In this document: positions 17,161-25,569 of the stretch, in pieces
Numbering within the stretch: position 1 is the stretch's first letter
How the letters are laid out: each line of letters opens with the position of its first letter
Translations under genes and position numbers: made by a program
Source of the DNA: Bacillus litorisediminis
GTDB taxonomy: Bacteria > Bacillota > Bacilli > Bacillales > JC228
Assembly: GCF_022808645.1 (NCBI RefSeq)
Contig: NZ_JAKZKT010000012.1
Location: 1-64,000 of the forward strand
Length of the DNA: 64,000 nucleotides
Direction: 5' to 3'
The notes under the pieces: model-generated
What the model was told of the DNA's origin: nothing
Seen by the model: the letters and a program-made list of their open reading frames with translations, nothing else
Databases searched by the model: none

Positions 17161-18693
17161 TTGCAGAATCAAATTATCAAGGGAGCGGACCGGTCTATAC
17201 ACAAGCAAGTAGAGGATATCAAACTCTATATCAATGGTGAATTTGTGGAGGCAAAGTCTGGAGGGACAATCGATAATATAGATCCTTTTACAAATGAAGT
17301 GATCAACCGAATTTCGGAAGGTCGTGCTGAAGATATTAAAGTTGCTGCGGCAGCGGCTAAGGAGGCATTTGAAAAGGGTCCGTGGGGTTCGATGAGGGTA
17401 AAAGAACGAATGAACTATATTTACCGGATTGCAGATTTAATTGATGAACATAGTGAAGAACTATCTTATCTAGAATCACTGGATACAGGGCTGCCAATCA
17501 GCCAAACGAAAAAAATGGCAGGACGGTCTGCGGAAAACTTCCGATTTTATGCCAGGATGGTTGAATCTAAACTTCACGGGGATGCCTATCCGGTTGATGG
17601 CGAATATATCAATTATACAATCTATCAGCCTCTTGGCCCAATTGGACTGATTACCCCTTGGAACGCACCTTTTATGCTGACAACGTGGAAGGTTGCTCCA
17701 GCTCTTGCAACAGGAAATACAGTCATTTTAAAACCAGCTGAGCTATCACCATTAACGGCTAATAAACTCGCAGAAATCATACATCAGGCAGGCGTGCCCA
17801 AAGGGGTATTCAATGTCGTTCACGGATACGGGGAAACAGCAGGGGCTGAACTTGTGGCACATCCTGATGTAAAAGCGATATCCTTTACAGGTGAAACCGT
17901 AACAGGTTCTACGATTATAAAAAATGCAGCTGACTCACTAAAGAAAACATCGATGGAACTTGGAGGGAAATCTCCTCTGATTGTATTTGATGATGCTGAT
18001 TTTGAAAAAGCGGTCGATGCAGCCGTTTGGGGGATATTTAGCTTTAATGGCGAGCGTTGCACAGCCAATTCACGTGTGTTTTTACACAAAAATATCAAAG
18101 ACCGATTTATCTTTGCTTTAAAGGAAAGAGTTGAAAACATTGTGATCGGTGATCCTTTGAACCCTTCCACACAGCTCGGGCCTCTAATCGATAAAGGACA
18201 TTTTGAAAAAGTAAGCTCTTATATTGATTTGGCAAAGCAGGAGGGATGTGAAGTCATTCAAGGGGTAGTTCCAGCGGAATATTCCAAAGGGAACTTCCTG
18301 CCGCCAACCCTTCTCTTAAACGCAAAGAATGATATGAAGGTCTGCCAGGATGAAATCTTTGGTCCCGTGATGGCGGTGATTCAATTTGAAACAGAAGAAG
18401 AAGTGATTCAGGCAGCGAACGATGTGAAATATGGCTTAGCCGGTTATGTGTGGACCAATGATATTAAAAAAGGACATCGCGTGGCACAAGCGGTTGACGC
18501 TGGCATGATCTGGGTAAACTCTCACAATGTTCGTGACCTCCGGATTCCATTTGGCGGCATGAAGCAAAGCGGAATCGGCCGCGAAGGCGGACATTATGCT
18601 TTTGAATTTTACACCGAACCGAAAGTGATTCATGTTGCAATTGGAGATATTCATATTCCTCAGTTTGGAAAGAAAAAGCAAGAGAAGGATTGA
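17161..18693 (+). CDS. hpaE: 5-carboxymethyl-2-hydroxymuconate-6-semialdehyde dehydrogenase
   Basis: A 510-residue NAD-dependent aldehyde dehydrogenase that oxidises the ring-cleavage product of homoprotocatechuate. Visible: YINGEFVEA (N-terminal), GLITPWNAPFML and the Asn of the oxyanion hole (near 170), the catalytic Glu in MELGGKSP (near 270), the catalytic Cys in GERCTANSR (near 302), DEIFGPVMAV and the C-terminal IPFGGMKQSGIGREGG. The DTGLPISQ segment and the closing EPKVIHVAIGDIHIPQFGK are typical of HpaE. TTG at 17161 is the start, seven bases after GAAGGAGGGAG. A 266-base non-coding interval with a repeat array separates it from hpaB. Confidence 0.9.
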   Translation: MQNQIIKGADRSIHKQVEDIKLYINGEFVEAKSGGTIDNIDPFTNEVINRISEGRAEDIKVAAAAAKEAFEKGPWGSMRVKERMNYIYRIADLIDEHSEELSYLESLDTGLPISQTKKMAGRSAENFRFYARMVESKLHGDAYPVDGEYINYTIYQPLGPIGLITPWNAPFMLTTWKVAPALATGNTVILKPAELSPLTANKLAEIIHQAGVPKGVFNVVHGYGETAGAELVAHPDVKAISFTGETVTGSTIIKNAADSLKKTSMELGGKSPLIVFDDADFEKAVDAAVWGIFSFNGERCTANSRVFLHKNIKDRFIFALKERVENIVIGDPLNPSTQLGPLIDKGHFEKVSSYIDLAKQEGCEVIQGVVPAEYSKGNFLPPTLLLNAKNDMKVCQDEIFGPVMAVIQFETEEEVIQAANDVKYGLAGYVWTNDIKKGHRVAQAVDAGMIWVNSHNVRDLRIPFGGMKQSGIGREGGHYAFEFYTEPKVIHVAIGDIHIPQFGKKKQEKD

Positions 18694-18700
18694 GTGTGAC

Positions 18701-18930
18701 GGATTTCTGATAAATAGTGCAGATTCGACGATAAAGACAGATAATTCGTTGAAAATGGTTGATAAACCCTACGAATTCGTTGATAAAACTAAAACTTGTT
18801 GAAAAACGCAATGGATCCGTTGATAAAAACTGAAATTCGCTGATAAACCAAAGAATCGGTTGATAAAAACAAAAATTCGTTGATAAACCCTACGAATCCA
18901 TTGATAACCACTACAAATATGTAGATTAAC
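18701..18930 (+). repeat. Array of about 11-12 degenerate 20-21-bp repeats
   Basis: The core AATTCGTTGATAAA recurs with variation. The GATAAA (or GAAAA, GATTAA) element begins at 18709, 18730, 18751, 18761, 18782, 18801, 18822, 18842, 18862, 18882, 18903 and 18924, i.e. steps of 21, 21, 10, 21, 19, 21, 20, 20, 20, 21 and 21 bases. The array fills the gap between hpaE and hpaB and ends at the hpaB ribosome binding site. No sensible protein is encoded on either strand. A similar array with the same period lies at 46095-46295. Confidence 0.85.
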
Positions 18931-18959
18931 GGCGAATTTCCAAGGAGGGAGAAACGAGT

Positions 18960-20429
18960 ATGCCAGCCAAAACGGGGCAGCAATATATAGATCGCTTAAA
19001 AAAGGCGAATAACAACGTTTACATTCATGGAGAAAGAGTTCAAGATGTGACCGAACATCCGGCTTTTAAGAACGTTATTCAATCAATGGCTCATTTATAT
19101 GACCTTCAATATGAAAAATCGGATAAAATGCTTTACACGTCTCCGACGACGGGGGATAAAGTAGGCATGACATTCCTGCAGCCTACCACAATTGACGAGC
19201 TAATCAAAAGAAGAGAAGCGATCCAAGAGTGGGCGTTAACTTCTGGAGGAATGATGGGACGCTCTCCGGATTATCTCAACGCTGAGGTAATGGCAATGGG
19301 AATGAACAATGAGATCTTTGCAGAGGCAGACCCAATGTTTGCCGAGAATGCTAGAAAGTACTATGAGTATGCCAGGGAAAATGATATTAGTCTGACACAT
19401 ACGCTTATTCATCCGCAAGTTAACCGCGCAAAGGCACAGCATGAACAAAAGGATGCAAATGTTGCGTTGCATTTAAAAGAAAAGACGAAAGATGGAATTT
19501 ATGTAGATGGAATTCGCCTTCTTGCTACCCAAGGGGGTATTACCGATGAGATACTTGTTTTCCCGTCAACTGTAAAAAAAGCAGGAGAACTCGATGACCC
19601 TTATTCACTTGCGTTTGCGATACCGAATAATACACCCGGACTTAAATTTATCAGCCGTGAATCCTTTGATTATGGAAAAAGTACATGGGATCATCCATTA
19701 GCTTCTCGCTTTGAAGAAGGCGACGCAATCGTATCATTTGAAAACGTGTTTGTACCATGGGAACGGGTTTTTGTTTGCGGCAATTCATCGATTTGTAACC
19801 GTACCTTCCGTGAAACCAATGCCGTTGTGCATATGGCTCACCAAGTTGTAGCAAAAAATGTCGTTAAAACAGAATTCATTCTTGGCGTCGCCCTCTCTAT
19901 CATGGATGCGATTGGAATTGAGGGGTTTCAGCATGTTCAAGATAAAGGCACTGAAATCATGCTGACCCTTGAAACGATAAAATCGCATTTATTTAGGGCT
20001 GAGCATAATGCGAAGCTTGATAAATCAGGAACTATGACCCCCGATTTTGATGCATTAAATGCTGCACGCAACTGGTATCCGCGGGTGTATCCAAGATTAA
20101 TAGAAATAGTTCGTGTACTTGGGGCATCTGGATTAATGGGAATCCCGACAGAAGCTGATTTTCACCACGAGGAAATTGGTCCCATCATCCATCGCGGTCT
20201 TCAGGGGAAAAATCTCGAGGGCTATGAGCGTGTACAGCTCTTCCGTTTAGCCTGGGATTTAACAATGAGTGCTTTTGGAAGCCGTCAGACGCATTATGAA
20301 TATTATTTCTTTGGTGACCCGGTCCGGATGGGAATGGCCTACTTTGAAGGGTATAAAAAAGAAGAGTTTAAACAACGGGTCAATGACTTCTTGAATCAAG
20401 GCAGCAATAAGCCTTTTTCAACTGTGTAA
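18960..20429 (+). CDS. hpaB: 4-hydroxyphenylacetate 3-monooxygenase, oxygenase component
   Basis: A 489-residue FADH2-dependent monooxygenase of the acyl-CoA dehydrogenase-like HpaB/PheA1 family. It hydroxylates 4-hydroxyphenylacetate to 3,4-dihydroxyphenylacetate using reduced flavin from HpaC. Visible family blocks: EEGDAIVSFENVFVPWERVF (near 253-272), NRTFRETNAVVHMAHQVVAKN, the C-terminal EIGPIIHRGLQGKNLEGYER and FGSRQTHYEYYFFGDP. The length agrees with the Gram-positive (Geobacillus-type) two-component enzymes. CAAGGAGGGAGAAACGAGT precedes the ATG. hpcB follows after 11 bases, so the two are one operon; hpaC lies 2.5 kb downstream. Confidence 0.93.
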   Translation: MPAKTGQQYIDRLKKANNNVYIHGERVQDVTEHPAFKNVIQSMAHLYDLQYEKSDKMLYTSPTTGDKVGMTFLQPTTIDELIKRREAIQEWALTSGGMMGRSPDYLNAEVMAMGMNNEIFAEADPMFAENARKYYEYARENDISLTHTLIHPQVNRAKAQHEQKDANVALHLKEKTKDGIYVDGIRLLATQGGITDEILVFPSTVKKAGELDDPYSLAFAIPNNTPGLKFISRESFDYGKSTWDHPLASRFEEGDAIVSFENVFVPWERVFVCGNSSICNRTFRETNAVVHMAHQVVAKNVVKTEFILGVALSIMDAIGIEGFQHVQDKGTEIMLTLETIKSHLFRAEHNAKLDKSGTMTPDFDALNAARNWYPRVYPRLIEIVRVLGASGLMGIPTEADFHHEEIGPIIHRGLQGKNLEGYERVQLFRLAWDLTMSAFGSRQTHYEYYFFGDPVRMGMAYFEGYKKEEFKQRVNDFLNQGSNKPFSTV

Positions 20430-20440
20430 GGGGTGAAAAA

Positions 20441-21424
20441 ATGAATTTTAATATCATACGTGCAGCTAGAGCAGTTTTGCATGTTACAGATTTAGAGGCA
20501 TCCCGCAAATTTTATGTGGATACGCTAGGGTTTGTAGTAACTGAGTCCGATGACAATCATCTTTATTTACGCGGATTAGAAGAACAAAGCCATCACTCTT
20601 TATTATTAAAAAAAGCAGAAGGTCCTGCCCTTGAGGTCTTAAGCTACCGTGTCCACTCAGAAGCAGACCTCGATGTTCTGGCTGAATTTTTTACAGATAA
20701 GGGGTTTAAAACAAAGTGGCAGGAGGCTGGTACGCAAAAAGCAGTTGGCCGAGCCTTGCGCGTTGAGGATATTTCAGGGCTGCCGCTCGAATTTTATGCA
20801 AAAATGGATTCTGTTGAGAGATTGCTTCAGCGCTATGACCTTTATAAGGGAGCAAAGGTGCAGCGAATCGATCATTTTAACTGTATGGTTCCGGATGTAG
20901 AAAAGGCTTATCATTTTTATATAAAAGAATTAGGGTTTGCCTGCTCGGAATATACTGCTTCTGAGGGAGATCGGATTTGGGCTGCCTGGCTTCACCGGAA
21001 ACCCAGTGTTCATGATGTGGCGTTTATGAATGGGAAAGGTCCGCGTCTTCACCATATCGGATTCTGGCTTAGTGATCCAATGAGTTTAATTCATGCTTGT
21101 GACGTGTTAGCTGCAAGCGGATATACGGAAAGTATGGAAAGAGGACCTGGCCGTCACGGGCTTTCCAACGCATTTTTCCTATATTTGCGCGACCCGGATG
21201 GCCATCGGATTGAACTGTATAATGGAGATTATTTAACGAGTGATCCCGATTTTAATCCGATACGCTGGGATATTAACGATAAAAGACGTCAAACCTTCTG
21301 GGGACATGAGGCACCAGATAGCTGGTTTAATGAAACAACTCCAGTTTTAGACCTAGAAGGTCAGTCATCAATCCCAACCTCAGAACCAACTCTGAAACAG
21401 CATAAACCTACCTTTGTTATTTAA
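20441..21424 (+). CDS. hpcB: 3,4-dihydroxyphenylacetate 2,3-dioxygenase (extradiol, type I)
   Basis: A 327-residue two-domain vicinal-oxygen-chelate extradiol dioxygenase that opens homoprotocatechuate to 5-carboxymethyl-2-hydroxymuconic semialdehyde. The N-terminal VOC domain (about 1-125) lacks the ligands; the C-terminal domain carries the Fe/Mn ligands: His145 (RIDHFNCMV), His204 or 205 (RLHHIGFWL) and Glu258 (GHRIELYNGDY). Catalytic-site residues HGLSNAFF are present near 239-246. The C-terminal tail with IRWDINDKRRQTFWGHEAP is typical of the Brevibacterium/Arthrobacter HPCD type. Ribosome binding site AAGGGGTGAAAAA. The gene symbol hpaD is used in enterobacteria for an unrelated dioxygenase, so hpcB is given. 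Confidence 0.92.
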   Translation: MNFNIIRAARAVLHVTDLEASRKFYVDTLGFVVTESDDNHLYLRGLEEQSHHSLLLKKAEGPALEVLSYRVHSEADLDVLAEFFTDKGFKTKWQEAGTQKAVGRALRVEDISGLPLEFYAKMDSVERLLQRYDLYKGAKVQRIDHFNCMVPDVEKAYHFYIKELGFACSEYTASEGDRIWAAWLHRKPSVHDVAFMNGKGPRLHHIGFWLSDPMSLIHACDVLAASGYTESMERGPGRHGLSNAFFLYLRDPDGHRIELYNGDYLTSDPDFNPIRWDINDKRRQTFWGHEAPDSWFNETTPVLDLEGQSSIPTSEPTLKQHKPTFVI

Positions 21425-21455
21425 AACCATATAAACTAAAATAAGCAAATATTAA

Positions 21456-21492
21456 AAACGGGATGATCTATTCAAAGGTCTTCCCGTTTCCC
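21456..21492 (+). terminator. Terminator after hpcB
   Basis: AAACGGGA (with GATC continuing the stem) pairs with TCCCGTTT (preceded by GGTC), followed by CCC TTAC. The T-run is short, so termination may be partial; it separates hpaB-hpcB from the next two genes. Confidence 0.6.
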
Positions 21493-21538
21493 TTACAATC
21501 AAAATATATGGTTTAATAAGTACGGGGAGTGACGCAAA

Positions 21539-22969
21539 TTGACCATTGAAAGAAAAAAATTATTTATTAACGGGGAATGGGTTGAGGCAAAGGAGTATCA
21601 GAGGCTAACATCCCCTTATACGAATAAAGTGATTGCGGAAATTCCAATGGCAGATGCTGATGAAGTAAATCAGGCAATTGAAGCGGCACATAAGGCACGA
21701 AAAGTAATGGCAAGGCTTCCGATTCATAAACGATCTGATATATTAGCTAAATTAGCACAATTACTTGAAGACCGATTCGAAGAGGCAGCTAAAATAATTG
21801 CTTTAGAAGCCGCTAAGCCAATCGAGACAGCGAAAGCAGAGGTAAAACGGACGATTCAAACGTATAAATTCGCCAGCTTCGAAGCTAACAGGATTGGCGG
21901 AGAAACGATTCCGTTAGACGCAGCTCCAGGCGGAGAAAATCGGTTAGCTTATACAATTCGTGAGCCACTTGGTGTGATTGGGGCGATTACCCCGTTTAAT
22001 TTTCCGATGAATCTGGTTGCTCACAAAATTGGTCCTGCCATTGCATCAGGCAATACAATCGTTTTAAAACCAGCTTCGCAAACACCGCTCTCATCTTTTT
22101 TTATTGCTGAACTATTACAAGAGGCCGGTTTACCTGATGGCGCATTAAATATAGTAACTGGCAGCGGCAGTAAAGTAGGAGATCAGATTGTAACAGATAA
22201 CCGTGTTAAAATGATTACCTTCACCGGCAGCCCAGCAGTCGGGATTGGTATCCGCAACAAAGCCGGATTAAAACGCGTGACACTAGAACTTGGTTCGAAT
22301 TCTGCTGTGATAATAGATCAAGGCGTTGATCTCGATAAAATTATAGAGCGTTGTGTAACAGGGGCATTTAGCTTCCAGGGTCAGGTCTGTATTTCGCTTC
22401 AGCGCATTTACGTTCATGAAAAGGAATACGAGCGTTTCGTACAAAAATTCGTAGAAAAAACGAAAATGTTAAAAATAGGGGATCCATTTGACCCAGAAAC
22501 TGATGTATCAGCCCTTATTTCTAAAAAAGATGTTGAGCGTGCTCTTTCCTGGATTGAAGAAGCGGTAGAGGGTGGTGCTAATGTTTTAACTGGTGGAACG
22601 GTTGAAGGAAATATTTTATTTCCAACAGTGCTGACGGATGTGGATGCTTCATTAAAAGTTTCGTGCCAGGAAGTCTTTGCTCCTATTGTAATTATCAATA
22701 AAGTATCCTCAATTGAAGAAGCATTTGACCATGTCAACGATTCCCGCTATGGACTGCAGGCAGGAATTTACACAGATCATATAAATTTAGCTCTCAAAGC
22801 AGTGGAGACATTAGAGGTCGGTGGTGTTATGATAAATGATATCCCGACTTTTAGAGTAGATCACATGCCATATGGCGGAGTCAAAGAAAGTGGAACAGGG
22901 AGAGAAGGAATTAGATACGCGATTGAAGAAATGACCGAGATGAAGCTGGTTGTCATCAATCGTAACTAA
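21539..22969 (+). CDS. Aldehyde dehydrogenase, probable succinic semialdehyde dehydrogenase of the hpa pathway
   Basis: A 476-residue NAD(P)-dependent aldehyde dehydrogenase. Visible: LFINGEWVEA, GAITPFNFPMNL with the oxyanion Asn (near 155), FTGSPAVG, catalytic Glu in LELGSNSA (near 255), catalytic Cys in GQVCISLQR (near 286), QEVFAPIV and PYGGVKESGTGREG. The lineage looks like the YwdH/GapN-lactaldehyde type rather than classical GabD. Between hpcB and hpaC, and given that the lower pathway yields succinic semialdehyde, I infer it makes succinate; 4-hydroxyphenylacetaldehyde oxidation (feeding the top of the pathway) is an alternative. Start TTG at 21539 after ACGGGGAGTGACGCAAA. hpaC starts 15 bases after the stop. 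Confidence 0.82.
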   Translation: MTIERKKLFINGEWVEAKEYQRLTSPYTNKVIAEIPMADADEVNQAIEAAHKARKVMARLPIHKRSDILAKLAQLLEDRFEEAAKIIALEAAKPIETAKAEVKRTIQTYKFASFEANRIGGETIPLDAAPGGENRLAYTIREPLGVIGAITPFNFPMNLVAHKIGPAIASGNTIVLKPASQTPLSSFFIAELLQEAGLPDGALNIVTGSGSKVGDQIVTDNRVKMITFTGSPAVGIGIRNKAGLKRVTLELGSNSAVIIDQGVDLDKIIERCVTGAFSFQGQVCISLQRIYVHEKEYERFVQKFVEKTKMLKIGDPFDPETDVSALISKKDVERALSWIEEAVEGGANVLTGGTVEGNILFPTVLTDVDASLKVSCQEVFAPIVIINKVSSIEEAFDHVNDSRYGLQAGIYTDHINLALKAVETLEVGGVMINDIPTFRVDHMPYGGVKESGTGREGIRYAIEEMTEMKLVVINRN

Positions 22970-22983
22970 GGGGAGTGACCTAA

Positions 22984-23448
22984 TTGGATGATCGTACTTT
23001 TAGAAACGCAATGGGGAAATTCGCAACCGGAATAACGGTTGTTACAACAGAAGTGGATGGAAACATCCACGGAATGACGGCCAATGCCTTTATGTCAGTT
23101 TCCCTCAATCCGAAACTTGTACTGGTATCGATTGGACATCATGCAAGAATGCATGACATTATTCAAAAAGCAGGGAAATTTGCTGTCAGTGTTCTGGCTG
23201 AAAATCAGGAAGAGTATTCTGTAATTTTCGCGGGACAAAAGAAAGATGAACATAGTATTCATTTCAAGCGTTTAAATAATATGCCTGTAATTGACGGTGC
23301 ATTAGTGAATCTAACCTGTAACGTATATGACGCCCATTTAGCAGGAGACCATACCCTGTATATTGGTGAAGTAACAGATTTAACTATGCAAGACGGAGAT
23401 CCGATTCTTTATTTTGGTGGAAAATACCGAAAACTAAACACAATTTAA
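22984..23448 (+). CDS. hpaC: 4-hydroxyphenylacetate 3-monooxygenase, flavin reductase component
   Basis: A 154-residue NADH:flavin oxidoreductase of the FMN-binding split-barrel family (HpaC/PheA2 type). It supplies reduced FAD to HpaB. Seen: FRNAMGKFATGITVVTT (N-terminal), GMTANAFMSVSLNPKLVLVSI (flavin-phosphate contact, near 30-50), KFAVSVLAENQEE and the C-terminal GDHTLYIGEV ... PILYFGGKYRKL. TTG at 22984 is the start (GGGGAGTGACCTAA upstream). It is the last gene of the plus-strand arm, followed directly by a terminator. Confidence 0.9.
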   Translation: MDDRTFRNAMGKFATGITVVTTEVDGNIHGMTANAFMSVSLNPKLVLVSIGHHARMHDIIQKAGKFAVSVLAENQEEYSVIFAGQKKDEHSIHFKRLNNMPVIDGALVNLTCNVYDAHLAGDHTLYIGEVTDLTMQDGDPILYFGGKYRKLNTI

Positions 23449-23475
23449 AAAGGGTGGATAGCCACCCTTTTATTA
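23447..23475 (+). terminator. Terminator closing the hpa plus-strand operon
   Basis: AAAAGGGTGG, loop ATA(G), CCACCCTTTT then ATT; the stem begins at the hpaC stop codon. Confidence 0.8.
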
Positions 23476-23598
23476 TACGTACTAAATCCCTTATAGCTTT
23501 CAAGATGCCAAAAAAGAGTTATATATTGAACAACATACCCCGAGGATATAAAATATTACTTGCAGTGTTTGCCTATTTAATGAAAGGGGGCTGGGATA

Positions 23599-23964
23599 AT
23601 GATTTATATTTTGATAGTGCTTATAAGTTTTATTTGTTTAAAATTTTATAATAGATATGTTCCCATTTATGGGGTAAAGTGTTCTTCAACACAAGAGGTA
23701 AATGAAAGTACTACACAGATTATCGATGTAAGAGATTATAATCAAGCCTATAAGGATCCTGTGCATGGCGCCATTAATATCCCCATAGCCTATTTAAAGA
23801 GATATCATCATCAATTAAAGAAACATAAACTCTTTATCGTCGCGTCCAGTCCTTTAGAAAAAAATCTTAGTATCCGTTATTTAAAGAGAAGAGGTTACAA
23901 AATTTTAGGCTATAGATTGACTGATTGTAAATGTAAAGAATCGCTAAAACGTACATTTGCTTAG
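23599..23964 (+). CDS. Membrane-anchored rhodanese-like protein, active-site Cys absent
   Basis: A 121-residue protein: one N-terminal membrane anchor (residues 2-18), then a rhodanese domain with IIDVRDYNQAYKDPVHGAINIP (near 41-62) and a last strand KRRGYKILGYRL. The active-site loop that normally begins with Cys reads VASSPLEKN here, so sulfur transfer by the standard mechanism is unlikely; the two cysteines present are in the C-terminal CKCKE. It is preceded by GAAAGGGGGCTGGGATA and stands as a single gene between terminators. It might act as a binding or scaffold protein; the role is unknown. Confidence 0.75.
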   Translation: MIYILIVLISFICLKFYNRYVPIYGVKCSSTQEVNESTTQIIDVRDYNQAYKDPVHGAINIPIAYLKRYHHQLKKHKLFIVASSPLEKNLSIRYLKRRGYKILGYRLTDCKCKESLKRTFA

Positions 23965-23983
23965 TTATTCAAGTTACTTAAGA

Positions 23984-24010
23984 AAGGGGCATATTATGCC
24001 TCTTTTTTTA
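23984..24010 (+). terminator. Terminator after the rhodanese-like gene
   Basis: AGGGGCAT-ATT-ATGCCTCT followed by TTTTTT. Confidence 0.7.
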
Positions 24011-24052
24011 GAAAGTACTCCTATAAAGTAAATACTGAATTGGAGGATTAAT

Positions 24053-24370
24053 GTGAAAAAATTTGTTGTTTTATTAAAAAATAAAAAGCCAAATCAACTT
24101 ACTGCTCAACTACTGAATAAACATGTAGATCATTTAAGAACATTAGATAAAATGGGGAAACTATTTCTATGCGGGCCATTTGAAGACAATAGCGCTGCCA
24201 TACAAATTATTGTAGCTGAGAACTATGAAGAGGCTAAACAATGGGTGGAAAAGGATCCTTTCGTGGAGGAAAAGTACTATCAAACTTATGAACTGAATGA
24301 ATTAATCGAAGCAAACGAACAAAACAATTGGCTACTGGATATTCCTCAAACAAAAGGTAATTTATCATGA
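24053..24370 (+). CDS. YciI-family protein
   Basis: A 105-residue ferredoxin-like-fold protein of the YciI family: KFVVLLKNKKP at the start, HVDHLRTLDKMGKLFLCGPFED (near 24-45, containing the conserved His and the Asp of the proposed active site) and ENYEEAKQWVEKDPFVEE. Members occur alone or as domains in larger enzymes; biochemical function is not established, though relatives of this fold include a chloromuconolactone dehalogenase. The start is GTG at 24053, seven bases after GGAGG; the ATG two bases earlier is in another frame and stops at once. Confidence 0.82.
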   Translation: MKKFVVLLKNKKPNQLTAQLLNKHVDHLRTLDKMGKLFLCGPFEDNSAAIQIIVAENYEEAKQWVEKDPFVEEKYYQTYELNELIEANEQNNWLLDIPQTKGNLS

Positions 24371-24403
24371 AAAGAAAGGTAGCAGTATGTACGGAGGAAA
24401 TAT

Positions 24404-25339
24404 CTATCCTCCAAAAGCAGCCTGGTGCTGCAAAGGTCTTACGGAATGCTCGTCCAATATCATAATCTTGGATGAATATGCCTTGTGAATATCATAGGTG
24501 ACACGCAAATCTTCGTAAAAGCGTCCAATAGAACGTGCATCTTCTATATTTTTCTTTGAAAAAATCCCAGATCTGTTGATAACAATATTTTCATATTTTT
24601 CTGCGAGTCTTTTTGCCTTTTTTAAAAATTTATAGGCATCACTCATTTTGATGACATCTCTGCCTTCTCGATAAAGAAATAAGATATCATCTTTTATAGC
24701 TTTTGACACGGACGCATTGATTTTTTCTATTTCATCTGGAACTTCATTCAAAATATATTGCTTTAGCATAATCAAGTCAGAATTTAAACGTTCGTTTAAG
24801 AAACAAAGATAGATTTGCAGCGTATTGTAGGCATCCCACATTGGATTATGCTTATCTCCAATAAACTCTTTTCCGTACAATTCCAATGCATTTTGTACTG
24901 AAAAATGTGCTTTCGTCACCCTTTTTGAAAAGATTGCCTGAAAGTCTACATATCGTTTCTCAATTTTTTGAATGGTTCGAGACGGCAATTCATTGCGCGC
25001 TGCGTCTATTTTTAATCTGGCTAAGTCGCTTTTGGACCACGAGAAGAACTGAGAGCGTTTCACTCCGCCGACCCAATATAAAAATTCAGCAAACACTTCT
25101 TTGAAATCCTGGGCATTGTTTAAATCATCATCGGTTATTCCCGTTAATTCTGTACAAAATGGAGTTAACTTCTTTTGATTTTGAGGACGAATAAAACGAT
25201 CGAAATAAGAAATTTTCTGTGTTTGCAGATCATATTTAACTGCACCCAAACGGATCGCTTCCATCTCTTCAAATTTCATTCCCCGATTGGAACAAAGCAT
25301 TTCAAAATCAAAGAAAATATATTGCTGTAGATCTGCCAT
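24404..25339 (-). CDS. DEDDh 3'-5' exonuclease-domain protein
   Basis: A 311-residue protein with an N-terminal DnaQ-type exonuclease domain (residues about 5-185): motif I FFDFEML (D-x-E), the TELTGITDDDL segment, motif II FFSWSKSDLARL (Asp) and motif III KHNPMWDAYNTLQ (His and Asp). The remaining 120 residues are helical and lack known motifs. It resembles the Bacillus KapD/exonuclease-like group but is longer. The substrate (RNA or DNA ends) is not known. GGAAAGGAGGAG precedes the ATG. It converges with the YciI gene, the stops being 34 bases apart. Confidence 0.8.
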   Translation of the reverse strand: MADLQQYIFFDFEMLCSNRGMKFEEMEAIRLGAVKYDLQTQKISYFDRFIRPQNQKKLTPFCTELTGITDDDLNNAQDFKEVFAEFLYWVGGVKRSQFFSWSKSDLARLKIDAARNELPSRTIQKIEKRYVDFQAIFSKRVTKAHFSVQNALELYGKEFIGDKHNPMWDAYNTLQIYLCFLNERLNSDLIMLKQYILNEVPDEIEKINASVSKAIKDDILFLYREGRDVIKMSDAYKFLKKAKRLAEKYENIVINRSGIFSKKNIEDARSIGRFYEDLRVTYDIHKAYSSKIMILDEHSVRPLQHQAAFGG

Positions 25340-25439
25340 GGTTTCTCCTCCTTTCCCAACCGCACATTATATCAGGAAAAGAAGCTGAAGAGAAGGCGTA
25401 ATTTATGGCAATTCATGCTCTTTTTGTCTTTTACCAAGG

Positions 25440-25469
25440 CTGTTTTCGCATGCATTTGTGTGAAAACAG
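25440..25469. other. Intergenic inverted repeat between divergent genes
   Basis: CTGTTTTCGCA, 8-base loop, TGTGAAAACAG, an 11-bp stem with one G-T pair and no T-run. It lies between the exonuclease and LysM/GH18 genes, about 100 bases from each start; it could be an operator or a small mobile palindrome. Confidence 0.5.
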
Positions 25470-25569
25470 TCTTACCAAACATTCCTTTGCATTTTCTATG
25501 GGAATTCAAAGTTTTAAGTACTATTTCCTTAATTTAAGACCATAAACTAGGAACAAGGGGTGAAAGCAA

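Noticed and set aside
18701-18930. A CRISPR array or phage attachment repeats
   Set aside because: The repeats are 20-21 bp with no spacer of constant length and no cas genes; the copies are too diverged for a CRISPR.
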